Part shown: positions 21,612 through 32,829 of the stretch, piece by piece
Numbering within the stretch: position 1 is the first letter of the stretch
Layout: the number at the start of each line of letters is the position of its first letter
NCBI GenBank assembly: GCA_028641055.1
Contig: CM054063.1
Coordinates: forward strand, 44,246,220-44,310,219
DNA from: Alopecurus myosuroides
Lineage: Eukaryota; Streptophyta; Magnoliopsida; Poales; Poaceae
Length of the DNA stretch: 64,000 bases
Direction of reading: 5' to 3'
Position numbers and translations under genes: made by a program
Notes under the pieces: generated by a model
Told to the model about the DNA's origin: nothing
The model's database searches: none
The model's input: the letters and a program-made list of their open reading frames with translations, nothing else

Positions 21612-22060
21612 GCTACCCCCGGAATTTCCGGTGTATATGGGGCGGAATATCCAGCCCTTGCACCGGAATATTCCGGCCCCTCTGGCCACTACAAAACGAC
21701 TAAGTATTTCTCCTACTGCCCGCGCACAGAAGGTGGGACGGATATTTGCCCGGAATATTCCGGGGCAAATTTCCGGCCCTCTGGTCCTTAGCAGTTTTTG
21801 GAGATTTCTCAGGTGCCCGCGCACAGAGAATGGGGCGGATTATTGGCCGGAAATTTCTGGCCCCGTATTATTCAAATATCCGGCCTGGTCCTTAGCAGTT
21901 TTTCGGCGCGGTGCTGCTGCCCGCGCACAGAGATGGGGGCGGAATATTGGGCGGAATTTTCCGGCGCCGAAATATTCAAAATTCCGCCCCCTCGGACATT
22001 TCAAATATCCGTCCGTGGTGCACCGGAAATTTCCGGTGCTAAACCCAGAATATTCCGGCC
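21612..22060 (+). promoter_or_regulatory. U3 palindrome/repeat cluster upstream of TATA box
   Basis: Perfect CCGGAATATTCCGG palindromes lie at 21663-21676 and 21750-21763, and CACCGGAAATTTCCGGTG lies at 22021-22038. Many half-sites accompany them. The TATA box is about 60 bp downstream. The placement suggests promoter/enhancer function; the binding factor is unknown. Confidence 0.7.
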
Positions 22061-22094
22061 ATGGCGCACTGCAACGGTCAGAAATTGGAGGAGC

Positions 22095-22104
22095 CTATAA
22101 ATAG
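22095..22104 (+). promoter_or_regulatory. TATA box of 5' LTR
   Basis: CTATAAATAG. The equivalent 3' LTR position reads CTGTAAATAC, so the box is lost there. Confidence 0.75.
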
Positions 22105-22808
22105 TTTTCTTCTTCCTCTAGATAGCCAGTTCGTCCATTCCTCTCTCTCCTCCATTGTTGAAGATCTCAAAACGCCCCGATCTCCCTCCTCCTCCAATCA
22201 AACTCGATGCCCTTCGAGGATCTCATGGAGGAGGACTAGATCTACATTTTTACCAAGCCAAAAATTGTTTTCCCACACCATACCTCTTGGGATCTTGTAA
22301 TATCTTGGTGACCTTGTCATCCAAGGGAAACCCTAGTGCTTGTAGCTTCCACTTTGTAGCAAGAAGCTTCGGATTGTTGAGAGCCTCCATCTCACTTGTG
22401 GAGTAGCCTCGACCACTTGTAAAGGTTTGGTCAACGCCTTCAAGTCGACCTCATAGTGGAAACGAGAATCTCCCTCACCGGAGAAGCTCAAGGAGAATAA
22501 GGTGTGCACATCCGTGCTATTGAGGAGCGCCTAGGTGGCTCCCCACCTCTCCAACGTAGACGTACTTCTTTTAAGAAGGAACTACGGGAAACATATCCTT
22601 GTCTACGTGTTTTCACTTGTGGTTATATTGTGCCTTGCTTTTATTTCCGTTGCTACTCGTTATTTGTCACATAGGGTGTCTACTTAGTTGCACATCTAGA
22701 TAACCAAGTTATTAACTTCCCAAAGCCCCCACTAAAATTGAAAAAGACTTAAAATTTGTAGGTCACCTATTCACCCCCCCCTCTAGTTGACCTTTGTGTA
22801 CTTTCAAT

Positions 22809-22820
22809 TGGTATCAGAGC
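22809..22820 (+). promoter_or_regulatory. Primer-binding site, initiator Met-tRNA
   Basis: TGGTATCAGAGC, two bases after the 5' LTR. Confidence 0.92.
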
Positions 22821-23697
22821 CTCGGCTCTTTTATCGGTCTTAACCGCCTAAGAGTATCATGGTCAACGGAGATGATCCCGAATCTTCTAAGGAGGAGCTC
22901 TCCAAAATGCCCGACACAATAGCTAACCTAGAGACAACGGTTTGTACCATCCAAACCCAATTGTCCAAGGTTAGCTCTAGTGTAGGTTCGGAGGTTTCCT
23001 CCATCAAGAATATGATGGAGATCATGATGGGTAAACCTAAGGGGTCCTCGCACTCTCCCCTCATCTCCGATGAGGATAGTTCGGATGAGGAAACGATTCC
23101 GGACGATTCCGAACTGGAAGAGAACATTGCCAAAGCTAAGGCTAAAGCCGCACAAAAGTCTAAAGCCAAAGCAAAGGAGAGTGTAGGTGGCTCCAAGTCC
23201 CAAACGGCTAGTGGTTCGGGGTCCAATTCAAAAGTTCCACCACCGCAAAACTATGACTCCATCCACCCAATTGTTTCCATGCCACACATTCTTAATGTTG
23301 GAATTCTTCCCATTCTTAACACTAATGAATTATCTTCTTGGAAGTTCGAAATGGAGTCCCATATTTCTGGATCGTGTACTGCATTGTGGAGGAGCTGACT
23401 CATGTATTTCATCCTCATGACCCAAGAAACTTGACTCCGAGGAAGGATGTGGAATCTCAACTCAACAAGACTGCACTTGTCATCATCCAGAAGGCTCTCC
23501 CAAGGGAGTACTTCACTCACATTCGTAGTAGCAAGACCGCCAAGGAAGCTTGGGACAAACTTGACACCTTGTTTCAAGGAAATGCTAGCATCCAATCTTC
23601 CAAGTACGACGTGGCCATTGAAAACTCCGAGAACTTCGTCATGCATGAGGATGAGACTCCCGTAGTGCTATATAGAAGAGTTGTCACACTCGCCAAT

Positions 23698-25071
23698 TGA
23701 TGCACCCAAAATGCATCTACTTTTCCAAGCACTTTGCATCGTATTTCTCTCCGGAGTCCCCCCATAATTGAATAAATCTGCAGAATCTGACGCTGTTTTT
23801 AGCAAAAGTCTTCTTTCCGTCTATTTTCGCAGGACTTTTCACAGGGGACGAAAACCACGTAACTTTTTATGGAAAAGAAGGGGAATGAGCACCAGATGGG
23901 GCCGGGGGCCACCCGAGGGCCAAAAGGGGGCCCCACACGCGGCCAGATTCCTTGGCCGCGTAGGGTCACCCCTTTTGGGCCCAGATGGCCCACTCCGGCT
24001 AGGTCTTCGACATACCCCTCCATAACTACGAGAAACTAACGAGTTTCGAAGGGGGTGGGGAGGGGGCTGTTCGCGAAACGGAGCGCCACCGCCACCACGA
24101 TCTTCGATTTCGGAGTCAGATTGATCCGGGATTTCACCCCGGGAGGTGGAATTCGAGGGGCTTCGTCACCATCATCATCACCACCATCATCTCCATCAAC
24201 CATGAGCTCCATCACCCCCTCCATGTGTGAGTAGTTGTTGTAGGCATGTGAGGTGTGAGGGGTTTTCGATGAGATTGATCATGTAATTGCTAAGCGGTAT
24301 GCGGGATCTAGGGGTTTGTCTTGAGAATTCTTATGTCTTATGTTGATGCACTATTGCTAGGCTTAATGCTTGTTACTAGGGCCCAAGTGGCATGATTTCA
24401 GTACTGAACTTACATTGCTACATCATATATTTGAGTTTGGTATCTATCTGCAATGTGTATTACATGCTATTATGTTGAACCTGCGAACCCTAAAGTGACA
24501 GCTAGGGAAAATAAGGGGGATATGTTCTAGTTTGAGGATTATGTGTGTTCATGGAGTGTTAATGCGTTGGTCCGGGCTATTCGAAAGGGTAGACCTTAAT
24601 TACCTGTAGTTCCAAATTGGCCCCGGTGAAATGGGCAGGTAGGACAATAGGCTTTGTGCAAATTCTCTTGGTTAGTACACACAATAATTTACGGAACACA
24701 CACCTACGTAAAACTGAGATAGAGAAAGGCCCCGCTGCTAGCAAAACATTATTACATGATCAATCTTATCCGTGCAACACCCCGCTGTCACCTCATGCCT
24801 GCGTTTTAGTCTCTTGTTTACTTTCACTCTTTTTCGGTGAAAACTGGGAAAACACTTGCTCTCCATTTACTTTCTGTTTGTTTACTTTCACTGCATTATT
24901 ACACTCACCACTCTTGCTGCAAGTTTGTTGATACACATGTGTGGTTGGGGGTGACGTCCCAATTGCTAAAGTCTCACCGGTATTCTTGTGTTCCCACTGA
25001 GTCGAACTACAAATTTGGGTAATACTTCCCATCGAAGACTACGATTGATCTCCTGCACTTGGGAGCCATCA
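23698..25071 (+). repeat. 5' LTR of Athila-like element (1374 bp)
   Basis: TGATG...CATCA termini. It carries the nested palindrome at 23917-23982 and a CACCATCATCATCACC microsatellite near 24168. By eye it is highly similar to 31464-32829. Confidence 0.93.
23917..23982. repeat. Nested palindrome in Athila-like U3 (5' LTR)
   Basis: Outer arms GGGCCAAAAGGGG and CCCCTTTTGGGCCC flank an inner CGCGGCCA/TGGCCGCG hairpin with loop GATTCCT. Related structures lie at 31684-31749, 28161-28224 and 48595-48660. Confidence 0.85.
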
Positions 25072-25082
25072 AGACTGTTTTC

Positions 25083-25100
25083 TTGCGTTGTTGCCGGGGA
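25083..25100 (+). promoter_or_regulatory. Primer-binding site, Asp-tRNA-like
   Basis: TTGCGTTGTTGCCGGGGA, about 11 bp after the 5' LTR, is close to the TGGCGCCGTTGCCGGGGA site used by Athila/Tat elements. Confidence 0.7.
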
Positions 25101-25163
25101 GCCTAGCTTTATTGGTAATACCACTTGTTATTGTCTACTTGCTGCACTTTCTTGTTCCCTACA

Positions 25164-27833
25164 ATGGGAAAGGGAAAGGACACTTCGAAGGAGGTAATTC
25201 CTTTGACTACTCGTTCTGGTAATGATTTGCCTAGTAGACCAAATTTTTCACCTAATATTGTTTCTACTGTGGCTGCTAAGAAAAAGAAAGGAATAGCTGG
25301 TAAATCACCATTGTCAAAAATGTCTACTAGTACATCTAATGATCAAACACTTGATAATGTAGACAAAGAACTAGCTTCTGAAATTCCTGAAACTATTGAA
25401 ACACCTGAGGAAAATGAAACACCTGAAACAACTGAAATTCCTGAATCTTCTGTAGATGAAAATGTAGAACTTGAGCTAGAATGAAATGAGACTCGTAGAG
25501 AGTATGAATATGGGGCCTCTTCTGAAGAAGAAGAAGCATTTATTGAGGCCTTTATATCACCTGATTATACAAAACTTGATAAAATCTCTATTTATGATGA
25601 TGCATCTCTTGGAAACTGTTTTGCTGCTACTAGGAATTTGTGTGGCCCAGCTATTAGAATTCGAGATAAAGATTATGAATTCAATGTTAATCCTGAGATA
25701 ATTGAGATAGTTGAGAAGTCTAGATTCTGTGGAAAGGATGAGGAGTCTCCTCTTGATCATATTGCTGAATTGCATGCTTTATCTACTACATTTGGAAATG
25801 ATGAAATACGTCAACATTATTTATTCTTAAAATTGTTTCCTTTTTCTTTGGGTGAAGATGCTAGAGTATGGTATAATCGTTTAGAACCTGCATGTATTAC
25901 TAGTAAGGAAGAATGCTTGCAATTGTTTTTCAATAAATATTTTCCTGCTGAAAGGATACATGCATTAACTGTTGAAATTGGCAATTTTAAACAAGATAAG
26001 AAAGAGAGTCTACCCCAAGCTTGGGGGAGATTTGGTAAAATGTGTAAGAAATGTCCTGGTCATGGTTTTAAACCTCATGAATTGCTTGATATATTCTATA
26101 ATGGACTAATGGGGGAAACAAGAGACTACCTTGATAGTATTGCAGGGAATATCTTTAGGGACAGAAGTGTTGATGAAGCAATTGAATTACTGGAGTCTAT
26201 TCTCGAGAATGAAGCTGATTTGAACATTGAGGAGATAGATAAAAATGAGACACTCCCATAGAAGAAAGGAGGTATACTCGAATTGAACCAAGAAACAATG
26301 GCTGAAGCTTCCAAGGATATTAAAGAGAAGGGAATTAAAACCTCTCATCTCAAGGAATTATCTGAAATGGGTATTAAACTTCCTACTGATGAACCATGCT
26401 TTCCAATTCAAGTGAACTCTATACCCCCTATGGAAGGTAATGAGGAGGTAACACCTCCTGTTGATGTCTCTTATGTTAACAATTTTGCTTATCATGATAA
26501 TCCCCAGGAGCGTAAAATTAGAATGACTATCATGGAAAACCATCATAAAATTAATTTCCTCCGTGAAAATTTAAATGCTAGTGTAGGGGAAGTTAAAAGA
26601 ATTGTTAAACATTGTGAAATGATGAACAATCAAGTTGAGCAAATGATTTCTTTACAAAATCAATTGTATGAAAATTTGAATAAACAAAAACAATTATGTG
26701 GAGTTAGTACAAGGGGAGGTGCAAGCACCTAGGATCCTGATTATACTGATGATCATCCTAAAAGAAAAGAGCAAGTTGCTCTTACAGATAAATCTTTTGC
26801 AGGAAAATCTCCCAATGAAAATGAGCATGATGATGACTCCAATGAGCAAGACAAGGATATTTCTATTTGTGATGCTGAAACTGAGGATGATAATAATGAA
26901 GAAGAAGAATCATCTCCACCTGATATTGAACAACATGATGATAATAATGAAGAAGCTGCTGGTAAGGAGGATCCTCAGCCTCCTATTGAGAGGACCAAGA
27001 AGAAACCAAATATAGATAAAGATAAAGGTAAAGAAAGGGATCCATGGGTACAAAGACCCATTCCATATCCCCAAGAGGTATCAAAAACAAAAGATGAAGA
27101 GAGGTATGGGCAATTTTATGATATGATTAAGAATATGAAATTAGAGATTCGACTTATTGATTCTATTAAGAATCCCTCATATTCAAAATACATGAAAGAT
27201 ATTGTCACTTATAAAAGAAAGATACCTACTGATGCTATTACTGCTATGCTTGCTGATTATTCATTTAAAGGAAAATTGCCTGAAAAACGTGGAGATCCTG
27301 GTATTCCTACTATTCCTTGCAAAATTAAAGAAGCATATGTGAAATATGCATTATGTGATTTAGGAGCTGGTGTTAGTGTTATGCCTTTCTCACTATATAA
27401 GAAGCTTAATTTTAACATACTAGTTCCAACAGAAATATCTTTACAAATGGCTGATAAAACAACTGCTGTACCTATAGGAATATGTGAGGATGTTCCCATC
27501 TCTATTGCTAATGAGTTGATACCTACTAATTTTGTTATATTAGAAATGCCTTAAGATGATAATCTATCTATTATTCTTTGTAGACATTTTTTGAATATTG
27601 CAGGAGCTGTGATAAATTGCACTGAGAGCAAAGTGACATTTAATATTAAAGGAAAAGAGCACGCTATTTATTTTCCCAAGAAGAAACATGTTACAAGTAT
27701 GAGCACAAGTGTGAATGCTATACAAATAAATTCCATTAAGATTGGTAGCATTGAAATACCTATACCACCTCCAGCACCAAGGTATGAAATATTGATGATT
27801 GGGACCATTCCAATCAAATATGAGGTAACTTGA
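25164..27833 (+). pseudogene. Athila-like gag-protease ORF with four nonsense codons
   Basis: A single unshifted frame of about 890 codons starts at MGKGKDTSKEVIPL and is interrupted by TGA 25482-25484, TAG 26259-26261, TAG 26730-26732 and TAA 27552-27554. The capsid core shows LHALSTTFGNDEIRQHYLFL, KLFPFSLGEDARVWYNRL, EECLQLFFNKYFPAERIHAL and SLPQAWGRFGKM. This is the plant retrotransposon gag pattern (WxxL...F...YFP). An acidic Asn/Glu-rich linker follows. The protease-like region reads CDLGAGVSVMPFSLYKKL near 27355, where LGAGVSVMP replaces the DTGAS type. It continues with LRxMADKT-type flap sequence and SIILCRHFLNIAG. Absence of frameshifts with four stops suggests relatively young decay by point mutation. 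Nothing downstream resembles RT or integrase. Confidence 0.88.
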
Positions 27834-28617
27834 TTTATTGTTTTATAATAAGTAATAATAAGAATCATGAGCTATATTCTTTACATGTTGCTAATGAGAC
27901 CTGATCAACCTCATTACTAATGTGGAAATGATAAAGGCATGATTCACAAACATTTAAATTGCATTTTTTTATGTTATTTGCTTTAAAATTGTGAGACATA
28001 GACATAGTATTAAAAATTTTAGAATCAGAAATCACAGAATATGAAGTTTTAGAAATTCTCTGTAGAAAAGTTTCACGTAAAATTCCAGAAAAATTAGGGG
28101 GTCAGTTTTTTGCCCGAAGGGACCAGCAGCCAGTGGGGGAGCACCAGCAGGCCACCAGGGGGCCAAAATAGGTACCTCCACGCGGCCAGATTCCTTGCCC
28201 GCGTGGGATACCCCATTTTTGGCCACAAGTGGATGCTGGGGCCCATCCAATGCTCATCTGCTCCCTTTCGACCGAAAACCAACCCCAGTCCGTCTCCTCC
28301 ATTTTTCCCGTGCTCTGTTTCTCCGTGAATCCTCGATCTCCACATTTGAGGCAGATTTTTCAAATCTGTTTGATGGAATCACTCCTTGGTATGTAACTCC
28401 TTCACTCATCCTTACTTTTTGCTCCCATGCTTTGTGTATGAAGTATTTTGCTGCACTAGGTGTCACCTATTATGTCTAAGAACTCCATGAATTTAAGTTT
28501 TCTAGTTGATATGGATGCATGATATTGATTATAGGACTAGTTATGGATGCCTTAGCAATGTTTTAGAGTGATACAATTTAATATTTGTTGAATTTTATTT
28601 TGGTACAGCAAGGTAAC
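27834..28617 (+). promoter_or_regulatory. LTR-like leader upstream of second ORF (possible internal promoter plus intron)
   Basis: This non-coding 784 bp contains, at 28161-28224, a diverged copy of the nested palindrome found in the element's own LTR U3. It has the same inner CGCGGCCAGATTCCTTG core. Pyrimidine-rich leader sequence follows. A good donor (CTTGGTATGT near 28388-28391) and acceptor (TTTGGTACAG ending 28608) could define a roughly 220-bp leader intron just before the ATG at 28618. No clear TATA box was identified. Function is inference. Confidence 0.5.
28161..28224. repeat. Internal copy of the nested U3 palindrome
   Basis: Outer arms GGCCAAAATAGGTA and TACCCCATTTTTGGCC flank the inner CGCGGCCA-loop-TTGCCCGCG arms. 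It is diverged from the LTR copies yet still able to fold. Confidence 0.75.
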
Positions 28618-29779
28618 ATGCTGAACAAGGGAAAGACATTGCTTGGGATGTCCTCAAGGACAAGGAGAAGAGAATCAAGGGTGTCCAACAATCATGATGA
28701 TAATCAGTTATGTGAGGATGAATTGGTTTTTGCAGGTGAAAATCTGCGTGTCCATACCACAAGATGGCAAGACCCCGAAGTTCTTGAACATTGGGGGATT
28801 GCTGAAGATTTCCAAGCCTTTGCTGCAACTACGGGGCTGCTTGAGTTCTCACGCCATCCACGCAACACATATGTGGAACTCCTGAGGGAATTCCTGTCTA
28901 CACTCAGGTTTGAGGGACCGGTGGTGCACCATAAAAGTAAGTCTAAGAACCCTCCTCCAGCTACTTTTGTCATTAAATTTACAATGAGGGGGCAGCGTTT
29001 AGTCATGTCATTAGAGGAATTCTGTAAGGCTATACGTGTACCAACTACGAGGTTATGGGATGAAACATATGCTGATTCTAGAGAATAACTTGTCACATTC
29101 TGGCGTAGCATTGCTAAAAATATTCCTGAAAGAATGAATAGAGGCAAGCTCACATGCATCCAACACCCGGGCCTTCGATATTTTGCATTGTTTCTTGCTA
29201 GAGGATTCCTTGCTAGGTATAACACTTCTGCTTGCACTGGTCCTATGATATATTTATTAAAATGTGCAATGGAAAATACAACACCTATATATAACCTGGG
29301 AACCATACTTGCTAGAACTTTGCATTTAGCTATGAGTAGGAATGGCACGGATAAAACTCCTTTATATGTTGGTGCCATTGCCACTTTAATCCATCAATAC
29401 ATTATGGCAGAACGAGGTTTTAATGATAACTTGGGTACCATGGTAAATGGGTGTCGACTGCTGGATTTTGGTTTACTTTTTCGCATGGATATGAGCAAGG
29501 CTGAGAAAGAATATTTTTCATATTGCTATAAGGATTCTAATGGGCACATTGTGTCTATTAGGCTCCCTTGTGCTGACTTGTTTGACAGGGAGACAAAGTG
29601 GACTGTGCAAGAAGAGCCAACAAGAAGAGCAACAACAGGAGGAGCCCCAATACCAGGCGCCTATGTCATATCCCTGGGGCTTCCCTGAACCACACCTTGG
29701 AGCACAGGCATGGCAGGATCCATCCTTATTCCAGGGAGGTTCGTCGAGTGGTGGACATGATTACCATCCAGGATACTAG
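28618..29779 (+). pseudogene. Second ORF of Athila-like element (env-position protein, unknown function)
   Basis: ATG at 28618 (MLNKGKTLLGMSSRTRRRES). The frame reads through LEHWGIAEDFQAFAA, FVIKFTMRGQRLVMSLEEF, a TAA at 29086-29088, then FWRSIAKNIPERMNRGK, RYFALFLARGFLARYNTSA, IYNLGTILARTLHLAM and DFGLLFRMDMSKAEKEY. Near 29620 the frame shifts to a Gln/Glu-rich tail with YPWGFPEPHLG ending at a TAG by 29779. Position and separation from gag-pro match the ORF often called env-like in Athila elements. I see no signal peptide or convincing transmembrane segment, so an envelope role is not supported. It resembles a plant-mobile/retro-associated globular protein domain, which is a tentative impression. 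Confidence 0.7.
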
Positions 29780-31463
29780 CTTGATCACAAGCTTGGGGGA
29801 GTATTTCTCTCCCTCCTCATTCGTTGTGTTATATCACTTGCATGTTATTTGTTGTTTTATGTTCTTTAAATCTGAAAAACACAAAAATATTTTTGTTAGC
29901 TAGTTTACTTCTGGTTATTTACATTATGTTTCTAAAAATCAAAAACCACAAAAAGATTTTTGTTTTCTTGAGTTTAGTATAAATACGGAGCTGCAGGAAT
30001 TGCTGAAACATGTTCACTGTTATATGCTTTAATCTTTACTTGTGACTCCGTTTGAGCTGAAAATTTAATCACTACTGCAACTTTTTATGGCCTTCACCTC
30101 TGTAAAACATGAGAAACTTTTGAGGTTTTTAGGTAGGTAAACAAATTGCTGAATGCAGTAACTTTTTATAGCAAGATTTGAGTTTTTATTGAGTAGTTCA
30201 AGTGGGGAGAGGAGAACAACAATGATATGATAATGTGCTTGAAGGGATGAAAGGTATCACACCTTTGCCGTGCTTATGTATGATTTTTAATAACAACAAG
30301 TGCACAACTTATGATTCCCTTAACACTTAGTGACATAATAGCCATTGTTTATCTTCTCATGGTTTAGTAGAATATATTCTGATGCAACTGAAATATTGTT
30401 TAGTGTGATTACTTGGCTGATGGATTGAATAATTGTAGCCTTAAGCAAAGGTTTACGCATCCCATTGTGCTTACTGAACTTGCCAACCAAGGAAAGAATT
30501 AAAAGAGAAAATTTCATGAATGATAAAAGTGGAGTCTTATGCTTGACGAACTTATGGTTGGGGGTTAGTCTAAATGTGTATCACATGGAAAACTTTCAAC
30601 GCTGCACTAAGAATTCTATATTCAAGTTGATATCATGTTTGTTTAACTGTGGATGCCTGTCATGCCGAAATGAGGTAGATGAATAGTAAGTCTTGATGAG
30701 TAAGTATATATGATTAGAGAGACGCATTGGGCCGCTAACCCAAGCCATGCGATATCATGGTGGAAGTTTACTTATAGCTAGAATGGACTCCGCAACATAT
30801 CCTATAATAAAATAAGAAGCTATGCATATAGTGAATGAAGTAAAAAGGATAATGAGTCCATTCCATTTGTTTTTCTTGCCATTTTGACATGGGCTGGTTT
30901 CCATGTCATGGGGCAAGAGGTACCCCAATTGCTGCTCTCTATGATGTTATTAATACTTACAATGATTGAACAAGGCTTATTAGGAATCTAGAGTTGAGTA
31001 ATCATGGTGCGGGACTTCGCTTTTAAGGGGCATGAGGCTTTCAACTTGTAGTTTGTCAAGCATAAGAATCATTATGACAAATTAATGCTTTAGCAAAACT
31101 GGGAGCAAGGTAGTAAGCACAATGATTTTACTTGTCAACATATGAAAGAATCAGAGATCTCAAAAATCTTGATATGATTCAATCATCAGCGACGCACAAG
31201 CCTTTGTTTATGTCTACAATTGAGCAAACTCATTCAAGTATTAACACTTCATGTTATCTATTGCAACAAGTATATATGCTTCAACACTGAGTAGATGCAC
31301 ACTTGCTAGTATTTTGCTACTTGTTACAGGAATCATGTCTTGAGTATTTGCTAGTATTAATTGATGATGCATATGCAATGCAAAGTTCTTGCCAAATTTT
31401 TTATCGCTTCTGCACTGCGTTTGAGTTGTTCGAGGACAAACAACGAGCTAAGCTTGGGGGAGT
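29780..31463. other. Long non-coding 3' region of Athila-like element
   Basis: AT-rich, about 1.7 kb, no coding signal. It opens with a PPT-like AAGCTTGGGGGAG at 29789-29801 and ends with the true PPT at 31450-31462. Such long 3' regions are common in Athila elements. Confidence 0.7.
31450..31462 (+). promoter_or_regulatory. Polypurine tract of Athila-like element
   Basis: AAGCTTGGGGGAG, one base before the 3' LTR. Confidence 0.85.
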
Positions 31464-32829
31464 TGATGCACCCAAAATGCATCTACTTTTCCAAGCACTT
31501 TGCATCGTATTTCTCTCCGGAGTCCCCCCATAGTTGAATAAATCTATAGAATCTGACGCTGTTTTTAGCAAAAGTCTTCTTTCCGTCTATTTCCGCAGGA
31601 CTTTTCACAGGGGACGAAAACCACGTAACTTTTTATGGAAAAGAAGGGGAATGAGAACCAGATGGGGCCGGGGGCCCACCCGAGGGCCAAAAGGGGGCCC
31701 CACACGCGGCCAGATTCCTTGGTCGCGTAGGGTCACCCCTTTTGGGCCCAGATGGCCCACTCCGGCTAGGTCTTCGACGTACCCCTCCATATATACGAGA
31801 AACTGACGAGTTTCAAAGGGGGGGGCTGTTCGCGAAACGGAGCGCCGCCGCCACCACGATCTTCATTTCGGAATAAGATTGATCCGGGATTTCACCCCCG
31901 GAGGTGGAATTCGAGGGGCTTCGTCACCATCATCATCACCACCATCATCTCCATCAACCATGAGCTCCATCACCCCCTCCATGTGTGAGTAGTTGCTGTA
32001 GGCATGTGAGGTGTGAGGGGTTTTGGATGAGATTGATCATGTAATTGCTACCCGGTATGCGGGATCTAGGGGTTTGTCTTGAGAATTCTTTTGTCTTATG
32101 TTGATGCACTATTGCTAGGATTAATGATTGTTACTAGGGCCTAAGTGGCATGATTTCAGTACTGAACTTACATTGCTACATCATATATTTGAGTTTGGTA
32201 TCCATCTGCAATGTGTATTACCTGCTATTATGTTGAACCTCCGAACCCTAAAGTGACAGCTAGGGAAAACAAGGGGGGTTTGTTCTAGTTTGAGGATTAT
32301 GTGTGTTCATGGAGTCTTAATGCATTGGTCCGGGCTATTCGAAAGGGTATACCTTAATTACCTGTAGTTCCAAATTGGCCCCGGTGAAATGGGCAGGTAG
32401 GACAATAGGCTTTATGCAAATTCTCTTGGTTAGTACGCACAATAATTTACGGAACCCACACCTACATAAAACTGAGATAGAGAAAGGCCCCGCTGCTAGC
32501 AAAACATTATTACATGATCAATCTTATCCGTGCAACACCCCGCAGTCACCTCATGCCTGCGTTTTAGTCTCTGATTTACTTTCACTCTTTTCCGGTGAAA
32601 ACTGGGAAAACACTTGCTCTCCATTTACTTTCTGGTTGTTTACTTTCACTGCATTATTACACTCACCACTCTCGCTGCAAGTTTGTTGATACACAGGTGT
32701 GGTTGGGAGTGACGTCCCAATTGCTAAAGTCTCACCGGTATTCTTGTGTTCCCAGTGAGTCGAACTACAAATTTGGGTAGTACTTCCCATCGAAGACTAC
32801 GATTGATATCCTGCCCTTGGGAGCCATCA
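31464..32829 (+). repeat. 3' LTR of Athila-like element (1366 bp)
   Basis: TGATGCACCC...GAGCCATCA. The palindrome is at 31684-31749 with one inner-arm change (TGGTCGCG). It retains a TATATATAC near 31788, where the 5' LTR reads CATAACTAC. Confidence 0.93.

Larger units (their letters stand above)
21435..22806 (+). repeat. 5' LTR of SIRE-like element (1372 bp)
   Basis: It runs from TGAAAGC to TTTCA. U3 carries three roughly 100-bp repeats beginning TGCCCGCGCACAGA at 21715, 21814 and 21918. A CTATAAATAG box is at 22095-22104. It is 121 bp longer than the 3' LTR. Confidence 0.92.
23698..32829 (+). mobile_element. Athila-lineage non-autonomous Gypsy element (Sabrina/WHAM-like) nested in SIRE gag
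   Basis: The LTRs begin TGATGCACCC and end GAGCCATCA. The target duplication CCAAT is perfect (23693-23697 and 32830-32834). A CGTTGTTGCCGGGGA primer site resembling an Asp-tRNA site and a purine tract AAGCTTGGGGGAG are present. The internal region encodes gag plus an aspartic-protease-like domain (25164-27833) and a separate downstream ORF (28618-29779). RT, RNase H and integrase are absent, with no obvious deletion scar. This suggests a structurally non-autonomous family rather than a one-off deletion. The family name is inferred from memory. Confidence 0.9.

Noticed and set aside
24168..24202. His-repeat coding in the CACCATCATCATCACC stretch
   Set aside because: It is a small microsatellite in the LTR leader, repeated in the 3' LTR, with no supporting open frame.
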